From positions 108,763 to 172,762 of the forward strand of contig MBPM02000119.1 in the NCBI GenBank assembly GCA_001695595.3: DNA of 64,000 nucleotides, in the 5' to 3' direction. Shown here piece by piece: positions 10,262 through 21,346 of the stretch (its first letter is position 1; the number at the start of each line of letters is the position of its first letter). Below the pieces are notes generated by a model. That model was not told the DNA's origin. It worked only from the letters and a program-made list of their open reading frames with translations, and searched no databases. This DNA comes from Plasmopara viticola (Eukaryota > Oomycota > Peronosporomycetes > Peronosporales > Peronosporaceae). A program made the translations under genes and the position numbers.

Positions 10262-12336
10262 ATGGCCTTGGTCAACTTGAGTCCCGGATCTTGCGGTGTC
10301 CTGACGGGATTGCTGTTTTCCATTCCAAACTTTTTCAAGATGTCACTCGCGAATTTTGTCTGGCGAATGGACACGTTACCACTCAAAGTTTCTTGATGAA
10401 TCTCCATGCCCAAAAAAAACTTGAGTCGACCAAGATCCGTCATTTCGAATCGCTCGCTGAGTGCTTTCTTAGTCCTCTTCATCAGCAAGTCGTTGTTGCA
10501 CGCAAGCACCAGGTCATCAACGTAAAGTGCCACGAGGATCAATTCTTCGTCATTGCGCTTGACGTAAATGCAATGGTCGGCATCACACTTCGTAAACTTT
10601 ATCTCCAGCATGAACGCGTCAATTGTCTGGTTCCACATCCGTGTCGACTGCTTCAAACCATAAAGAGAGCGCTTTAGCTGACAGACGTAGTTTGGGTATA
10701 CGTCGTTGACATATCCATCCGGTTGCGCCATGTAAATGTCCTCGTCCAAAGTGCCATTGAGAAAGGCTGTCTTGACGTCCATCTGATACAGCATCAAATT
10801 GTGCTTGGCCGACAGACTTTGTAGAATCCTGATCGAATTAAACTTGGCCACTGGAGCGAAAGTCTTTTCGTAGTCGACTCCATGCTTCTGAGAAAAGCCT
10901 ATGGCCACGAGTCGTGCTTTGAACCGCTCGATCTTTCCGGCTTGATTTTCTTTGATCCGGAAGACCCATCTACAGCCAATAGCCTGGCAACTTTTCGGCA
11001 AAGGTACTAAGTCCCAGGTCTTGTTCTTGCGAAGAGAGCTCACTTCGGCATCACAACCCTCTTTCCATTCGGCCGCGTTGCTGGATTCCATTGCCGACTT
11101 GAAAGTTGTCGGCATTTCTCCCACTGAATCCACAACAAAGGCCGCTTCGAATTCTTGGGCCGTTGCAGACATTTCCTCCAGCGATTGATAGCGAGTTGAC
11201 CTCTTTGCTGTTGGAATATTCGCTGCTTTTTCAAGCGATTGGTTCCGCCGGTGTCGTTTGCTGCCAGGCTCAAAATCCAAGTCCACAATAGGCTGAGTGC
11301 CCGCGTGCTGCTTCTTTTCAGGCTCCATGTCCTGATCTTGCATAGCGTTTTCATTTTCTGAGCGGTCAAAATTAGATACTTCGTTCTCGTCAAATATAGC
11401 TTCTGATGACTCGGTACTTGGTATCTTGTCGTCAAAAGTATCTTCCATGAAATTTGCGTCCCGACTCAATAGAACGCGACCGCTACCGATTTCTTCAAAC
11501 CTGAACGCCTTTTCATGTTCTGAATAGCCAAGAAAACGGCACCGAGTCGAACGAGCATCAAACTTGGATCGTTTCTCTTTAGGAACTGAGACGTAAGCAT
11601 GGCAGCCGAATACCGTCAAATTTGCCAACAAAGGCTTCTTGCCAGTCCACAGTTGAAACGGCGACGCATCATGTTCAACAGCTCGTGTCGGACATCGGTC
11701 GCGAAGAAACGCAGCAGTTAAAACAGCTTCACCCCAATAAGGTTTTGGCAGACCAGCGTGCTCCAGCATACACCGTCCACATTCAACAAGTGTACGATTC
11801 ATGCGTGCTGCGACTCCATTCAGTTGTGGCATGTATGGTGACGTAAACTTCTGTATGATGCCACGCTCTGCACAAAACTTTGCCATTGCTTCAGAAGTGT
11901 ACTCGCCACCATTATCAAAACAGAGTGATTTAACGCGCATGTTCGTCTGGTTCTCGGCCATCGCAACGAAAGTAGCAAACTTGTCGGCAACCTCGGACTT
12001 GTTTTGTAGCAAGTAAACAGCACAGTAATGCGACTTCTCATCGATAAAAGTAGCAAAATAGCGCTTGCCACTGAATGTCGCCGTTTGCATGGGTCCACAC
12101 ACATCGCTGTGAATGACTTCAAGAAGTTTCTTTGCCCGATTGGGCGAAGACTTCATGAAGCTTACCCGCGTCTGTTTACCAAGAGCGCATCCTTTGCACA
12201 GCTCCCACTTGTTAACAGACTTCAGGTCAATACCTGCTCCACAGCCTTTTGAAACGTTTGTGAAAAGACCACCGTGACCAATGTGACCTAGTCGAAGGTG
12301 CCAGAGGTACGACGTGGTGTCCCCATGGCATCCCAA
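10183..12336 (-). pseudogene. A3: integrase and reverse transcriptase region
   Basis: This open stretch of 717 codons starts at the pre-integrase region (WHLRLGHIGHGGL, CKGCALGKQ). It covers the integrase core, the linker (RRNQSLEKAANIPTAKRS) and the RT (WVFRIKEN, LVAIGFSQ, DVKTAFLN, LYVDDLVLAC). The integrase catalytic glutamate is changed: NGVAARMNRT against the family NGVAERMNRT. The second catalytic motif reads CFDNGGEY. RT looks intact. With the E-to-A change the integrase should be inactive. Confidence 0.9.
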
Positions 12337-12372
12337 CGAGCTAGTTAAATTGGCCTCGTCTTAATAATTGTT

Positions 12373-13212
12373 TCATGCAGAGCTTGAACAACCCCTTTCC
12401 CTCACGAGCGCCCAACTTCCAGCGAAGACCTTTTGCTTCCGCATAGCAGCCGTCGTGCTCAAACGTGACTGGCCAACATCCTTTGTAAAGCGTCCAACGG
12501 AGAACAAATTGCGTGAAAGCTTTGGAATGTGCCAAACCGAAGTGAGAACACCCTTCTTCATTCCGCGAGGCGTAAACATCGACATAACGATGTCACCCGT
12601 CCCCACAGCTTGAACCACGCCATCATCCGCGAGATGCACATCCTCCGGGTCAATTCTCTTGTAGTTTTTCATGTACTCTTCCGAGTATGTCATGTGTTGA
12701 GTGGCCCCCGAGTCAACTAGCCACACACAGCTCGACTTGGTGGGATAGGCAGCTTCACCAACCGAGAATAGATAGTCGCCAGAGTCGTCATCGTTACTTT
12801 GCGCGACACTAGCACGCTGCGGTCGCTGTCGTTCCGCATTGTCGCAAATTCGAGCCGGGCACTTGGCAATCCAATGCCCATGCTCTCCACAGTAGTGGCA
12901 AGTACTGCTTGCCTTCACTGACGCTTGTCGTCCCTTGCGTCGTCCATTGTCCGCCATTGCAAATGCTTGACCTTGGCCGTGCGCGGCTCCATCGACACCG
13001 CCACCTTGCTCTTTGCGCTTTAAGTCTTCGTGTAGCAGCCGGGACGTGACGAGTTCCCACGATAAAGAGTCGGCTCTTGCCTCGAGTGCCGTGATAAGGA
13101 ACGCGTACGACTCGCTGAGACTTGCCAATAGCGTGATCACAAGGTCGTCCTCGCTAACCGGAGCACCCACAGCGTCGAGCTGCTCCGCCAGCGTCTTCAT
13201 CTTGTTAATGTG
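12373..13212 (-). pseudogene. A3: Gag C-terminal half and protease, 5' truncated
   Basis: The sequence starts inside Gag at INKMKTLAEQLDAVGAPV. It continues through VTSRLLHEDLKRKEQGG, the CHYCGEHGHWIAKC knuckle and the protease WLVDSGATQHMT, and shifts frame near 12470. The N-terminal part of Gag, the primer site and the 5' LTR are missing. At 13212/13213 the gag sequence is replaced directly by the end of the B2 D-type LTR. Confidence 0.88.
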
Positions 13213-13763
13213 TGTTGGAGGGGTGAGCGGAGCGAAGGCGAAGAGTCTGAGGCGTGTGGTGAAGAGTCTGCGCGAGGGAGAACCGAGCGAAGACACTTGT
13301 GAGGAAGAAAGAAGATTTCAAAGTGAGTGTATTCATTTGGTCCTTAGTCCACAACTCTTTGCTGATGAGAAGGTCGAAGTGAGCACTTGTCGGTAGAATG
13401 CAAAAGTGAATATATTTTAAGGTCCTTAGTTCGCAACTACATGCTACCTCTTAGCCAATGATTTATCTAAGCCAATCAGAACAACTCACCATCCGGGCGC
13501 AATCATCTTCCCATCCGGGCGCAATCATCTTCCCATCCCGAAACCGATCATTTGCCCATCTTGAACCCGCTCCCTCAGTCAGTCATCAACTGATAGCAGA
13601 TACCGATACTTACCGATATGTAGTCGCTGGTCGAGGCGTATCATCCCCAGCATCTTCGACAACATCCATGACGCCATCGTTGTTTATTTGAACCGTCGGA
13701 CAGCCGCTCGTATTGGACAGCCTTGGAAACCGGAATAAAACTGAGGGATACCGGCTACCTTCA
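13213..13763 (-). repeat. LTR-D (3' LTR of B2), interrupted by a family A LTR
   Basis: On the minus strand it has a D head (13763 down to 13665), a complete family A LTR (13664-13373) and a D tail (13372-13213, ending CCTCCAACA). The polypurine tract lies outside the right end. The D tail holds its own initiator-like motif, CACTCACTTTGAAATC. The same D-tail/A-LTR junction occurs at 17991/17992. Confidence 0.75.
13373..13664 (-). repeat. Family A LTR embedded in LTR-D
   Basis: This is a full family A LTR in the same orientation as the LTR-D around it. It starts TGTTGTCGAAG and ends CTTCTCATCA on the minus strand. No 5-bp duplication flanks it. Compared with the D copy at 31253-31513, D sequence is missing at this point, which fits recombination or replacement better than simple insertion. 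Confidence 0.7.
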
Positions 13764-14834
13764 ATACTCCCCCTCAATACGAGCACGCGTGAATTCCGAG
13801 AGCCCTCATTAGGTCGGCATGACGTGGTCCTGGAAGTGCCTTCGTCATGATGTCTGCCAGCATTGCCGAGGTCTCGCAATATTCAAGCTTGACTTCACCG
13901 CGTTTGACTTCGTCACGGATGTGATGATACTTGATATCAATGTGCTTGGCTCGACCATGGTTGACCGGGTTCTTCGTCATCTTGATACATGATTGATCAT
14001 CTTCAAATATCTTCAGCTCCGGTTTATCTTTACCAGCTGCTCCTAAAATTTCACAAAGAAGACGATGTACCCACTGCCTTCTTGTATTGCCAGGCTGAGT
14101 GCAATGTATTCAGCTTCGCTGGTCGACAGTGAAACGTTTGATTGTTTCTTGCTTCCCCAACTCACAGGTGCTCCCATCAACATAAATGCATAGCCAGAGG
14201 TTGACTTGCGGTCCGCATGATCGCCAGCCCAATCTGCATCCGAGTATCCCCGGAAATCCACATGATCACTAGCCTTAAAAGTGATGCCGTGTGACTTGCT
14301 TCCTTGGAGGTAGCGAAGAACTCTCTTTATCGCAACCCAGTGTTCAGCTTGCGGGTTCTCCATAAAACGTGATACATATCCAACAGCAAAGGCAATGTCT
14401 GGACGTGTTGCAGTTGTCAGATGCATCAAGGCACCCACAGCTTCGCGAAATGGAACGTCAGCCTTTGTTGTTGCAGCACTTGGCACGAGTCGTAAGCTTA
14501 AGTCGGTCGGACTTAATACTGGCTTGCAATCACTCATGCCAAATCGCTTGAGAATGTCGTCGACATAGCGTCTCTGGCAAAGTGTGATGCTGCCGTCAGC
14601 GTCATCCACAAGCTCAATGCCCAAAACAAAAGCACATTTCCCACTGTCCGTCATTTCAAAGCGTGACTTGAGACTGCTTTTAGTTTCCGCGATGAGCTTG
14701 GCCGAGCTGCCAGTGATGAGTACATCGTCTACATACACTAGTAGCAATATGCAATGGCCGTCGAACTTCTCTGATATAGAGGCATGGGTCGAAAGCAGAA
14801 ACACGGAAACCAATGGAGCACACAAAGTCATCAA
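13764..14834 (-). pseudogene. B2: RT C-terminus and RNase H
   Basis: It reads YVDDVLITGSS, then FEMTDSGKCAFVLGIELVDD, RYVDDILKRFGM, RNase H GYSDADWAGD and STSEAEYIAL, and the tail HHIRDEVKRGEVKLEYCE ending ADIMTKALPGPRH. The last frame starts at 13980 and ends close to the polypurine tract (minus-strand GAGGGGGAG, next to the LTR-D start). A frameshift near 14060 separates it from the main RNase H frame. Catalytic residues of both enzymes look conserved. Confidence 0.88.
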
Positions 14835-15795
14835 AGGTCTCGTTCCAAACTCGGGATGCTTGTTTTAGGCCGTAAATTGCTTTCAACAGTTCCAAGCAAT
14901 CGAAATTACCTTCGATTTCCACTCCCTCTGGTACTACACAGTAAACGACTTCTTTCATTACACCGTAGAGAAATGCCGTAACAACATCAAGCTGGTCAAG
15001 GGGCCAACCAAGATACTTTGTCAAGCTGATCACCATGCGCAGTGTGACGTACTTGACCACAGGCAAAAACGTTTCCGTGTAGTCAATGTCGTATTGCTGT
15101 TTAAATCCTTTTGCGACGAGACGCGCCTTGTATTTTTCAGTTGATCCGTCGGCTTTGCGCTTGATCTTGAAAACCCACTTCGTTCCAATAGCATGTTGTC
15201 CTGCTGGGAGTTTGGCCGCTCGAAACACGTTGCGAATTCGCATAGAATCCAATTCTGCACGCACTGCGTTTCGCCAATGTACTTGATCTGGTCCGCTAAC
15301 GGCATCTTGATAACTCGATGGTTCAGAAAGGTCGATAGCTTCGACTGCATTAGCGCTTGCATGCCAATAATCGCGTGGCACCGAGTGATCATTTGTCTCG
15401 CTCTTTTCGTCTTCATTTTCCTGATTACTGGTCATGCGCTCGACCGATCTACGTTTGGCTCGTCGCTCGTCAAGACTTTCAGGCGCACTTGATTCCTCGA
15501 GTCCATTCTCGTGATACTCGTAGCGTGGGAGAGCTGAATCATTGTTCGCGTCATATGCGCCTGATCGGTTCTTGCGCTTTCCGGACGACTTGAAATTTAT
15601 TCGGTACACTAGATTACTGTCATCGATGGTGAGCGGATCAAGATTGAGGTCATCGTCATCACTGTCAGGAGCTAGTGGCCCTGTAGATGCAAGACCAAGC
15701 CTTGATTCATCAAAGTTGACGTCACGACTAACAATTATTTGTCCTGCCTCGATGTCAAAAATTCGATAGGCCTTTGATGACTCTTGATAGCTCAT
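14680..15795 (-). pseudogene. B2: integrase C-terminal linker and RT fingers/palm
   Basis: The frame runs from the ISRDVNFDES linker and a charged tail (KRKNRSGAYD) to the RT: WVFKIKRKADG, YKARLVAKGFKQQ, VTAFLYGVMKE and IYGLKQASRVWNETF. It shifts near 14760, just before the YVDD box, which lies in the overlapping frame. The charged linker is typical of the variable copia integrase-RT junction. Confidence 0.88.
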
Positions 15796-16459
15796 AAAAA
15801 TGCCGGCGCGAGCTTTTGGATCCCTTGAGTCGCTTTTCTTTTGGTGTCAGTGTAAATGTTCGGCAGCCGAATACACGCAGGTGCTTTACACTTGGCTTGG
15901 ACTTGTACACAATCTCATATGGGTTTTTCCTTGCAATCTTGGGTGAAGGCAGTCGATTCTTGATATAAATTGCCGTCATTGCCGCTTCACCCCAAAAGCG
16001 CTTGTCAAGATTTGCATAGTGCAGTAAAGCGCGGCCAATCGTAACAATAGTTCTGATGGCCCGCTCAGCTGTCCCATTTGTTTGATGCGCGTATGGAACC
16101 GTGACCTGCTGCTCAATACCTTGATCGCCATAGAAGATCTTGAGCGAATTTGTTGCGAATTCTCGCGTTCCATCATGTCTCACAAACTTGACTTGCTTGC
16201 CGAATTGCGTTTGAACCTTGACGATGTAGCTTGTGAGACATTCTTCGGATTCAGATTTGGCTCTTAAGCAAAAGCCCTTCATGCATCCGCTGGCCTCGTC
16301 TACAATGAGGAGCAAGTACCTGCTTCCACCCAAAGAGTCTTGTTCCATGGGACCGCATATGCCGAAGTGAAGGAGCTCAAACGTATCATATGGACGCTTG
16401 TCTTGGGAGCTAGGAAATGGTCTTTGAACCATTTTTCCTAACTTACACCCTCGACACAT
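15755..16459 (-). pseudogene. B2: integrase core with a lost catalytic aspartate
   Basis: It starts at the zinc-binding CRGCKLGKM. The first catalytic motif reads HFGICGP, where the related B3 element has HFDICGP, so the first Asp of the DDE triad is replaced by Gly. The other two are present (RHDGTREF, NGTAERA). The C-terminal GCRTFTLTPKEKR motif is followed by a frameshift. An integrase with this change should not strand-transfer, so the lesion probably arose after insertion. Confidence 0.88.
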
Positions 16460-17827
16460 GCCTTGGCACGTTTGCGTCCTTGATCATTCCACCATTGACC
16501 ATCTTGCGAAGCACGTCGATTGGAGCGTGACCCATTCTTGCATGCAGATTGGTGTTTTGTCTCCGCACCGCCGAATTTGCTGAATATTGGGAAGTACGAA
16601 GCCAGTAAAGACCGTCCACAAGGTCTGCTGTAGCCACAACTTGATTCGAGACTTTGCGCGGAATATCCATGCGTGGACCATCAAATACCACTTGAAACTT
16701 GCCACTCTTGTTGATCTGTGGCACCGAAAGCAAATTCTTGTTCATTGCTGGCACGAACAATACGTTCTTGAATTCAATGTCAGATTCTATACCATCGGGC
16801 AAAACCACGCGCTCAATGATTGTCCCGACACCTTCAATTGCAGTCTTGTTTCCGTCAGCGACCGAGAGTTGGCCAAAATTGTTTTCATCGAGTCTTGAAA
16901 ATTTGTTCTTGTTGTTGCATATGTGATGCGTTGCGCCACTGTCGATCGCCCACATTCAGGCATACTTTTTGTTGTTGAAAGTCCACACTCCAGTGAGACC
17001 GCAAACGCAACACGGTCGTAGTCGTATTGATCGCTTGGTCGATAGTGAACATTGTTTGCTCCGCGTCCACGAGCTTGGCCGCCGCGTCGAGCATTCCGAT
17101 TCTCATCCTTCTGCTTGGTCCAGCACCGCTCCGCCGAGTGCCCCAATTTTCCGCAGTATGCGCACTGGCGATATTCTCGCTCTGCGCTGAACGCCTTTGC
17201 CACTTCCTCAGTCTTGACTGTCGTGGTTTTCGACCCTTGTCGCTTAATGTGCTCATTCGTCAGCACTTTAACCACATCCTGAGTCCTCAACTCCGCATTG
17301 CTGATCTCCAAGTTGAGCACGACATTCTCGTAGCTCTTGGGCAGACTTCGCAAAAGGCAGATTACAACGCCTTCGTCCTCCATTTTCGCGCCGATATTGG
17401 AAAGCTTTGCGCTGATATTGAGGACTTCATTGCAGTGATGCAAGACATTACCACCTTCGGCCATCTCCATGCTGAAGAGTTGTCACTTCAAGTAGATGCG
17501 ACCAGCCTTTTGCAATCCGCCGTACAGCGTCTTAATACGCGCTCACGCAACCCACGCTTCCTCGCAGTCATCAACAACGTGGTGATAGTCCGCATCAATA
17601 TGGAGCAGCATCAATCCAAAAGCAATGTTGCTTGTCCTGACATATTCGTCCGAGGCACGAGGGTCAACAAACGTCGGAGTCACCTCGCGGTTGACAACAT
17701 GCCACAGAGCCTTCGTAAGAAACACGCCACGCATATAGCGGTTCCACGTTGCATAGTTGTCGCCGTTGAATTTGTCGATTGCGACCTTGGCCGAGACGTC
17801 ATGCACCGAGGTCATGGTTGGGCTCAT
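16443..17827 (-). pseudogene. B2: Gag and protease region
   Basis: It starts at the ATG at 17825-17827 inside the primer-binding site (17816-17831): [10 protein letters not shown], then [20 protein letters not shown]. Two nonsense codons (17543, where VAW is expected, and one near 17475 in YLKRQLF) break Gag. The knuckle is [15 protein letters not shown] one-base deletion near 16957 shifts the frame before the protease motif [13 protein letters not shown]. The pre-integrase [17 protein letters not shown] follows. Confidence 0.88.
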
Positions 17828-17831
17828 AACC

Positions 17832-17991
17832 TGTTGGAAGGGTGAGCGGGGCGAAGGCGAAGAGTTTGAGGCGTGTGGTGAAGAGTCTGCGCGAGGGAGA
17901 ACCGAGCGAAGACACTTGTGAGGAATAAAGAAAATCTCAAAGTGAGTGTATTCATTTGGTCCTTAGTTCACAACTCTTTGCTGATGAGAAG
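17832..17991 (-). repeat. LTR-D tail (5' LTR of B2, partial)
   Basis: This holds the last 160 bp of LTR-D next to the B2 primer site, nearly identical to 13213-13372. Its expected head is missing. Instead it continues into a family A LTR (17992-18262) that leads into A5 pol. This implies recombination between an A LTR inside the D LTR and the LTR of another A element. Confidence 0.75.
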
Positions 17992-18262
17992 GTCGAAGTG
18001 AGCACTTGTCGGTAGAATGCAAAAGTGAATATATTTTAAGGTCCTTAGTTCGCAACTACATGCTACCTCTTAGCCAATGATTTATCTAAGCCAATCAGAA
18101 CGACTAACCATCCGGGCGCAATCATCTTCCCATCCTAAAGTCGATCTTTTGCCCATCTTTGAACCCGCTCCTTCAAGCAGTCATCAACTGATTGCAGATA
18201 CCGGTACTTACCGATATGCAGTCGCTGGTCGAGGCGTTTCTTTGTCAGTATCTTCGACAACA
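17992..18262 (-). repeat. Family A LTR (271 bp), 3' LTR of A5
   Basis: On the plus strand it starts TGATGAGAAGGTC and ends TTCGACAACA. It shares the TGATGA start and the downstream CACTTGT/GGTAGAATGC variant with the LTR at 30467-30785, which supports pairing the two as LTRs of one element (A5). It carries one 22-bp U3 repeat. Confidence 0.85.
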
Positions 18263-19435
18263 CTCCCACTCGACTCGACAGCCTTTTGTCCTTGTATGCC
18301 AAGTCGGCTTCGAAGCATAGCAAATTGTGGTGCAGATATCGGCTTGGTCATGAGGTCGGCCAGCATGTCCGATGTTGAAATGTACTCAAGCGAAACTTGG
18401 CCATCTTCAACCTTTCGCGAACAAAGTGATAGTGTATGTCGATATGCTTGGTACGCTTGTGGAACTCCGGATTCTTGGCCAACTCAATCGATCCTTGATT
18501 ATCTTCGAATATCTTGACCGCTTCATCAAGAGCCATTTCCCCGATTTCGCACAGAAAGAACTTGAGCCAAACTGCTTCTTGGGTTGCTTCGGAAAGCGCC
18601 ATGTATTCCACCTCGGTTGATGACAACGCAACTGTTCGCTGTTTCTTGCTTCGCCAGCTAATGCATCCGCCGTTCATCATGAATGCATATCCGCTTGTAC
18701 TCTTTCTTGAGCCAACGTCACCAGCCCAGTCCGCATCCGAATAGCCTTGAAGCCTTTTGTTGCTGTCCGCTCGAAACACGATGCCATGAGTCTATGTACC
18801 TTGTATATATCGGAATGCTCTCTTGAGCGCCTGCCAATGAGTAGGGCACGGGTCCGCCGCGAATTGACTTAGTGTTTCAACGGCTGCTGCAAGATTCGGG
18901 CGTGTGCCGACCATCAAATACATTACACAGCCGACCGCATTTCGATAGGGAACATTTGCCATGGTTTCGTGATGCTTGCAACCTCCTTCGCACATGGCCT
19001 TGGTAAGCTTGAAACTCGGTTCCTGAGGTGTCTTTACAGGATTGCTGTTATCCATTTTAAACTTCTTTAGAATATCACCCGCAAACTTAGACTGCCTCAC
19101 GATCATATTTCCAGCTTTAAAATCTTGTTCAATTTCCATGCCGAGAAAATACTTGAGCTAGCCCATGTCTGTCATTTCGAATCGATCACTTAGCACTTGC
19201 TTGGTGTCGTGTAGCAATGTCGAGCTGTTGCTTGCAAGAATGAGATCGTCGACGTAAAGCGCAATGAAGATCATGTTTTTGCCGTCACGCCTTAAATACG
19301 TGCAGTGGTTGGACACGCTCTTTTTGAACTTGAGTCGAAGCATGAAGTCGTCAATAGTTTTATTCCACATACGCGGCGACTGCTTCAATCCGTAAAGAGA
19401 TTGCTCAAGCTTGCAAACGAAATCCGGGCATTTTT
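18263..19435 (-). pseudogene. A5 (3' part): RT palm and RNase H
   Basis: The fragment covers CKLEQSLYGLKQSPRMW, ALYVDDLILAS, GTRPNLAAAVETLSQ, RNase H GYSDADWAGD and SSTEVEYMAL, and FEDNQGSIELAKN. Breaks are two CAG-to-TAG changes (near 18790 and 19158) and an indel in the C-terminal tail. The 5' side stops at 19435 in a run of T (coding strand A-run, about codon KKCPDF), where the B3 LTR begins. The rest of the element appears to continue at 28500. Confidence 0.87.
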
Positions 19436-19709
19436 TATTGAGGGTTACCGGTACAATCCGAACTTAAAGGGTGAGTTCTTACGGATGGTTTTACGGTAAT
19501 TACCTTAGAAATGATTAGACGAGTAGGTTGATTGGAAGACCCACATGATTTATATGTGTACACATATAAATCAGGCAGTAGGAATAAGCTCCGATAAATC
19601 AATCACTTTCGAATCTCCCATCTACAGCTCAAGTGTCTTCTTGGTCAATCGATCAAGAACTCCCTTCGCCTCGCCTTTTTCAAGCCTCACTCCGTCGCCA
19701 CTTCCAACA
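19436..19709 (+). repeat. LTR-C, 5' LTR of B3 (274 bp)
   Basis: It begins TATTGAGGGTTACCGG and ends CACTTCCAACA, followed at once by the primer-binding site. An initiator-like motif, AATCACTTTCGAATCT, at 19601-19616 gives a predicted leader of about 109 nt. Confidence 0.9.
19601..19616 (+). promoter_or_regulatory. Initiator-like core promoter in LTR-C
   Basis: AATCACTTTCGAATCT matches the oomycete initiator consensus GCTCATTYYNCAWTTT at about 11 of 16 positions, including the central TCA. The preceding ATAAATCA is shared with LTR-E and LTR-F. The predicted start base is the A at 19605. This is motif-based inference. Confidence 0.5.
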
Positions 19710-19724
19710 GGTTATGAGCCCAAG
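19710..19724 (+). promoter_or_regulatory. Primer-binding site of B3, overlapping the gag start codon
   Basis: GGTTATGAGCCCAAG begins at the first base after the LTR. GGTTATGAGCCC is complementary to the initiator tRNA-Met anticodon arm (GGGCTCATAACC), as in internal 'half-tRNA' priming known from Drosophila copia. The ATG at 19714-19716 is the gag start. Confidence 0.75.
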
Positions 19725-20142
19725 CGCCATGTCCTCTTTGCAAGATTCCACGGCCAAGATCTCCATTGACAAATTCAATGGAGACAACTACGCGACTTGG
19801 AATCGCTACATGCGTGGCGTGTTCCTGATACTCTACGGCGGGTCGCAGAAGGCTGGGCGTATCTACTTGAAGTGCCAGCTATTCAGCATGGAGATGGCGG
19901 AAGGCGGCAATGTGTTGCATCATTGCAATGAGGTCCTCAACATCGCGGCCAAGCTAAGCAGCATCGGCGTCAAGATGGAGGACGAGGACGTTGCGATCTG
20001 TTTGCTGCGCAGTCTGCCCAAGAGCTTCGAGAACGTCGTTCTCAACTTGGAGATGAGCAGCAACGAACTTCGATCGCGACACGTCGTGAGAGTACTGACG
20101 AACGAGCTATCAAGAGGCAAGGTGCGAAGGCTAAGGTGGTGA
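19714..20142 (+). pseudogene. B3: Gag N-terminal region with an internal deletion
   Basis: It starts [11 protein letters not shown] in the primer site, then [22 protein letters not shown]. The sequence then jumps to [13 protein letters not shown]. Compared with B2 and B4, about 60 residues (the HVVNREVTP...CEEAWVAW block) are missing without a frame break. It continues [21 protein letters not shown] and [14 protein letters not shown] one-base deletion near 20108 (LTNEHIKRQ) ends the frame. Gag would be assembly-defective. Confidence 0.9.
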
Positions 20143-20681
20143 AGGCTGAAGACGCTGCGAAAGCGTTCAGTGCCGAACGTGAGCCGCATCAATGCACGTA
20201 TTGCGGAAGACTGGGGCACTCGGTGGATCGGTGCTGGACCAGGCAGAAAGCTGAAAACAGAGGGCCAAGACGCGGCGGCAATGGTCGTGGACGCGGGGCC
20301 AACAATGTCCAATGGCGCAGCGACGACGACTACGAATACCATGATCGAGTCGCCTTCGCAGTTTCGCTTGAATGTGGACTATCAACGGGCAAGAGTATGC
20401 CAGGGATGTGGGCGGTCGACAGTGGCGCAACGCACCACATCTGCAACGACAAGGCCAAGTTTACAAGCCTCAACGAACAAGATGGAGGCGAACTTTCGGT
20501 GGCTGATGGCAGCAAAGCTGCAATCAAGGGTGTGGGAACCAACATCGAACGGGTGGTTCTACCCAATGGCGATGAGCAAGACATCGAGATCAAGAATGCG
20601 TTGTTCGTGCCGAACATAAACAAGAATCTGCTGTCGGTGCCGCAGATAAACAAGACCGGCAAGTTTCCAAAATGCATGTAG
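20136..20681 (+). pseudogene. B3: zinc knuckle and aspartic protease
   Basis: The frame shows the CCHC knuckle [14 protein letters not shown], a basic [10 protein letters not shown] tract, and the protease [14 protein letters not shown] with its catalytic Asp. It continues to [18 protein letters not shown] and shifts at about 20670. This order (nucleocapsid then protease) is the normal copia layout. The stretch resembles intact family B protein throughout. Confidence 0.9.
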
Positions 20682-21066
20682 CATGCAAGAACTCGACTCA
20701 AGTAGTGGCAACGGCGGACCTCGCTGATGGACTATACTGGCTTCGGACACCGCAAAGATCTGCAAACATGGTGACGAGCTTCAGATCTGCTGATCTACAT
20801 GCACGCATGGGTCATGGACCACTAGATGTTCTTCGAAAAATGATCACAAGTGGCATGATCAAGGATGCGACCATGCCTGCGAAGTCAAGTGGATCAAGCG
20901 CGTGTCTCGGCTGTCAGCAAGGAAAGATGGTCCAAAAACCATTCCCAAGCAACCGTGACCAGCGCTGCTACGACACCTTCGAACTTCTTCACTTTGACAT
21001 CTGTGGCCCCATGGAACAAGCGTCGATTGGTGGCAGCAGATATCTGCTATTGATCGTGAACGAAGC
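20672..21066 (+). pseudogene. B3: pre-integrase and integrase N-terminus, split by A4
   Basis: It contains [16 protein letters not shown], the zinc-binding LHARMGHGPLDVL and CLGCQQGKM pair, and the first integrase Asp in HFDICGPMEQ. It stops at LLIVNEA where A4 inserts. Codon GCA is split: GC at 21065-21066 and A at 25725. The frame resumes exactly at 25725 as SGCMKGFCL when A4 and one target duplication are ignored. Confidence 0.92.
21062..21066. repeat. Target-site duplication of A4 (left copy), GAAGC
   Basis: GAAGC at 21062-21066 is repeated at 25720-25724. It is a 5-bp duplication as expected for a copia integrase, and one of only two convincing target duplications in the window. Confidence 0.92.
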
Positions 21067-21346
21067 TGTTGTAAGAAGCACTTGTGCTGTAGATGGTAAA
21101 ATGCGAAGTGAATATATTTAAAAAGGTCCTTAGTTCACAACTACATGCTACCTCTAAGCTAATGATTTATCTAAGCCAATCAGAACGACTCACCATCCGA
21201 GCGCAATCATCTTCCCATCCCGAAACCGATCTTTTGCCCATCTTGAACCCGCTCATTCAGTCAGTCATCAATTGATTGCAGATACCCGTACTTACCGATA
21301 TGTATTCGCTGGTCGAGGCGTTTCTGCGCCAGCATCTTCGACAACA
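21067..21346 (-). repeat. Family A LTR, 3' LTR of A4 (280 bp)
   Basis: On the plus strand it starts TGTTGTAAGAAGCAC and ends TTCGACAACA. Its U5 end differs from most A LTRs (TGTAGATGG in place of ACTAGTTGG). It is flanked by GAAGC. One 22-bp U3 repeat is present. Confidence 0.93.

Noticed and set aside
9535..13212. An env-like or third gene in any element
   Set aside because: In every copy the RNase H tail runs to the LTR or polypurine tract with no room for another gene.
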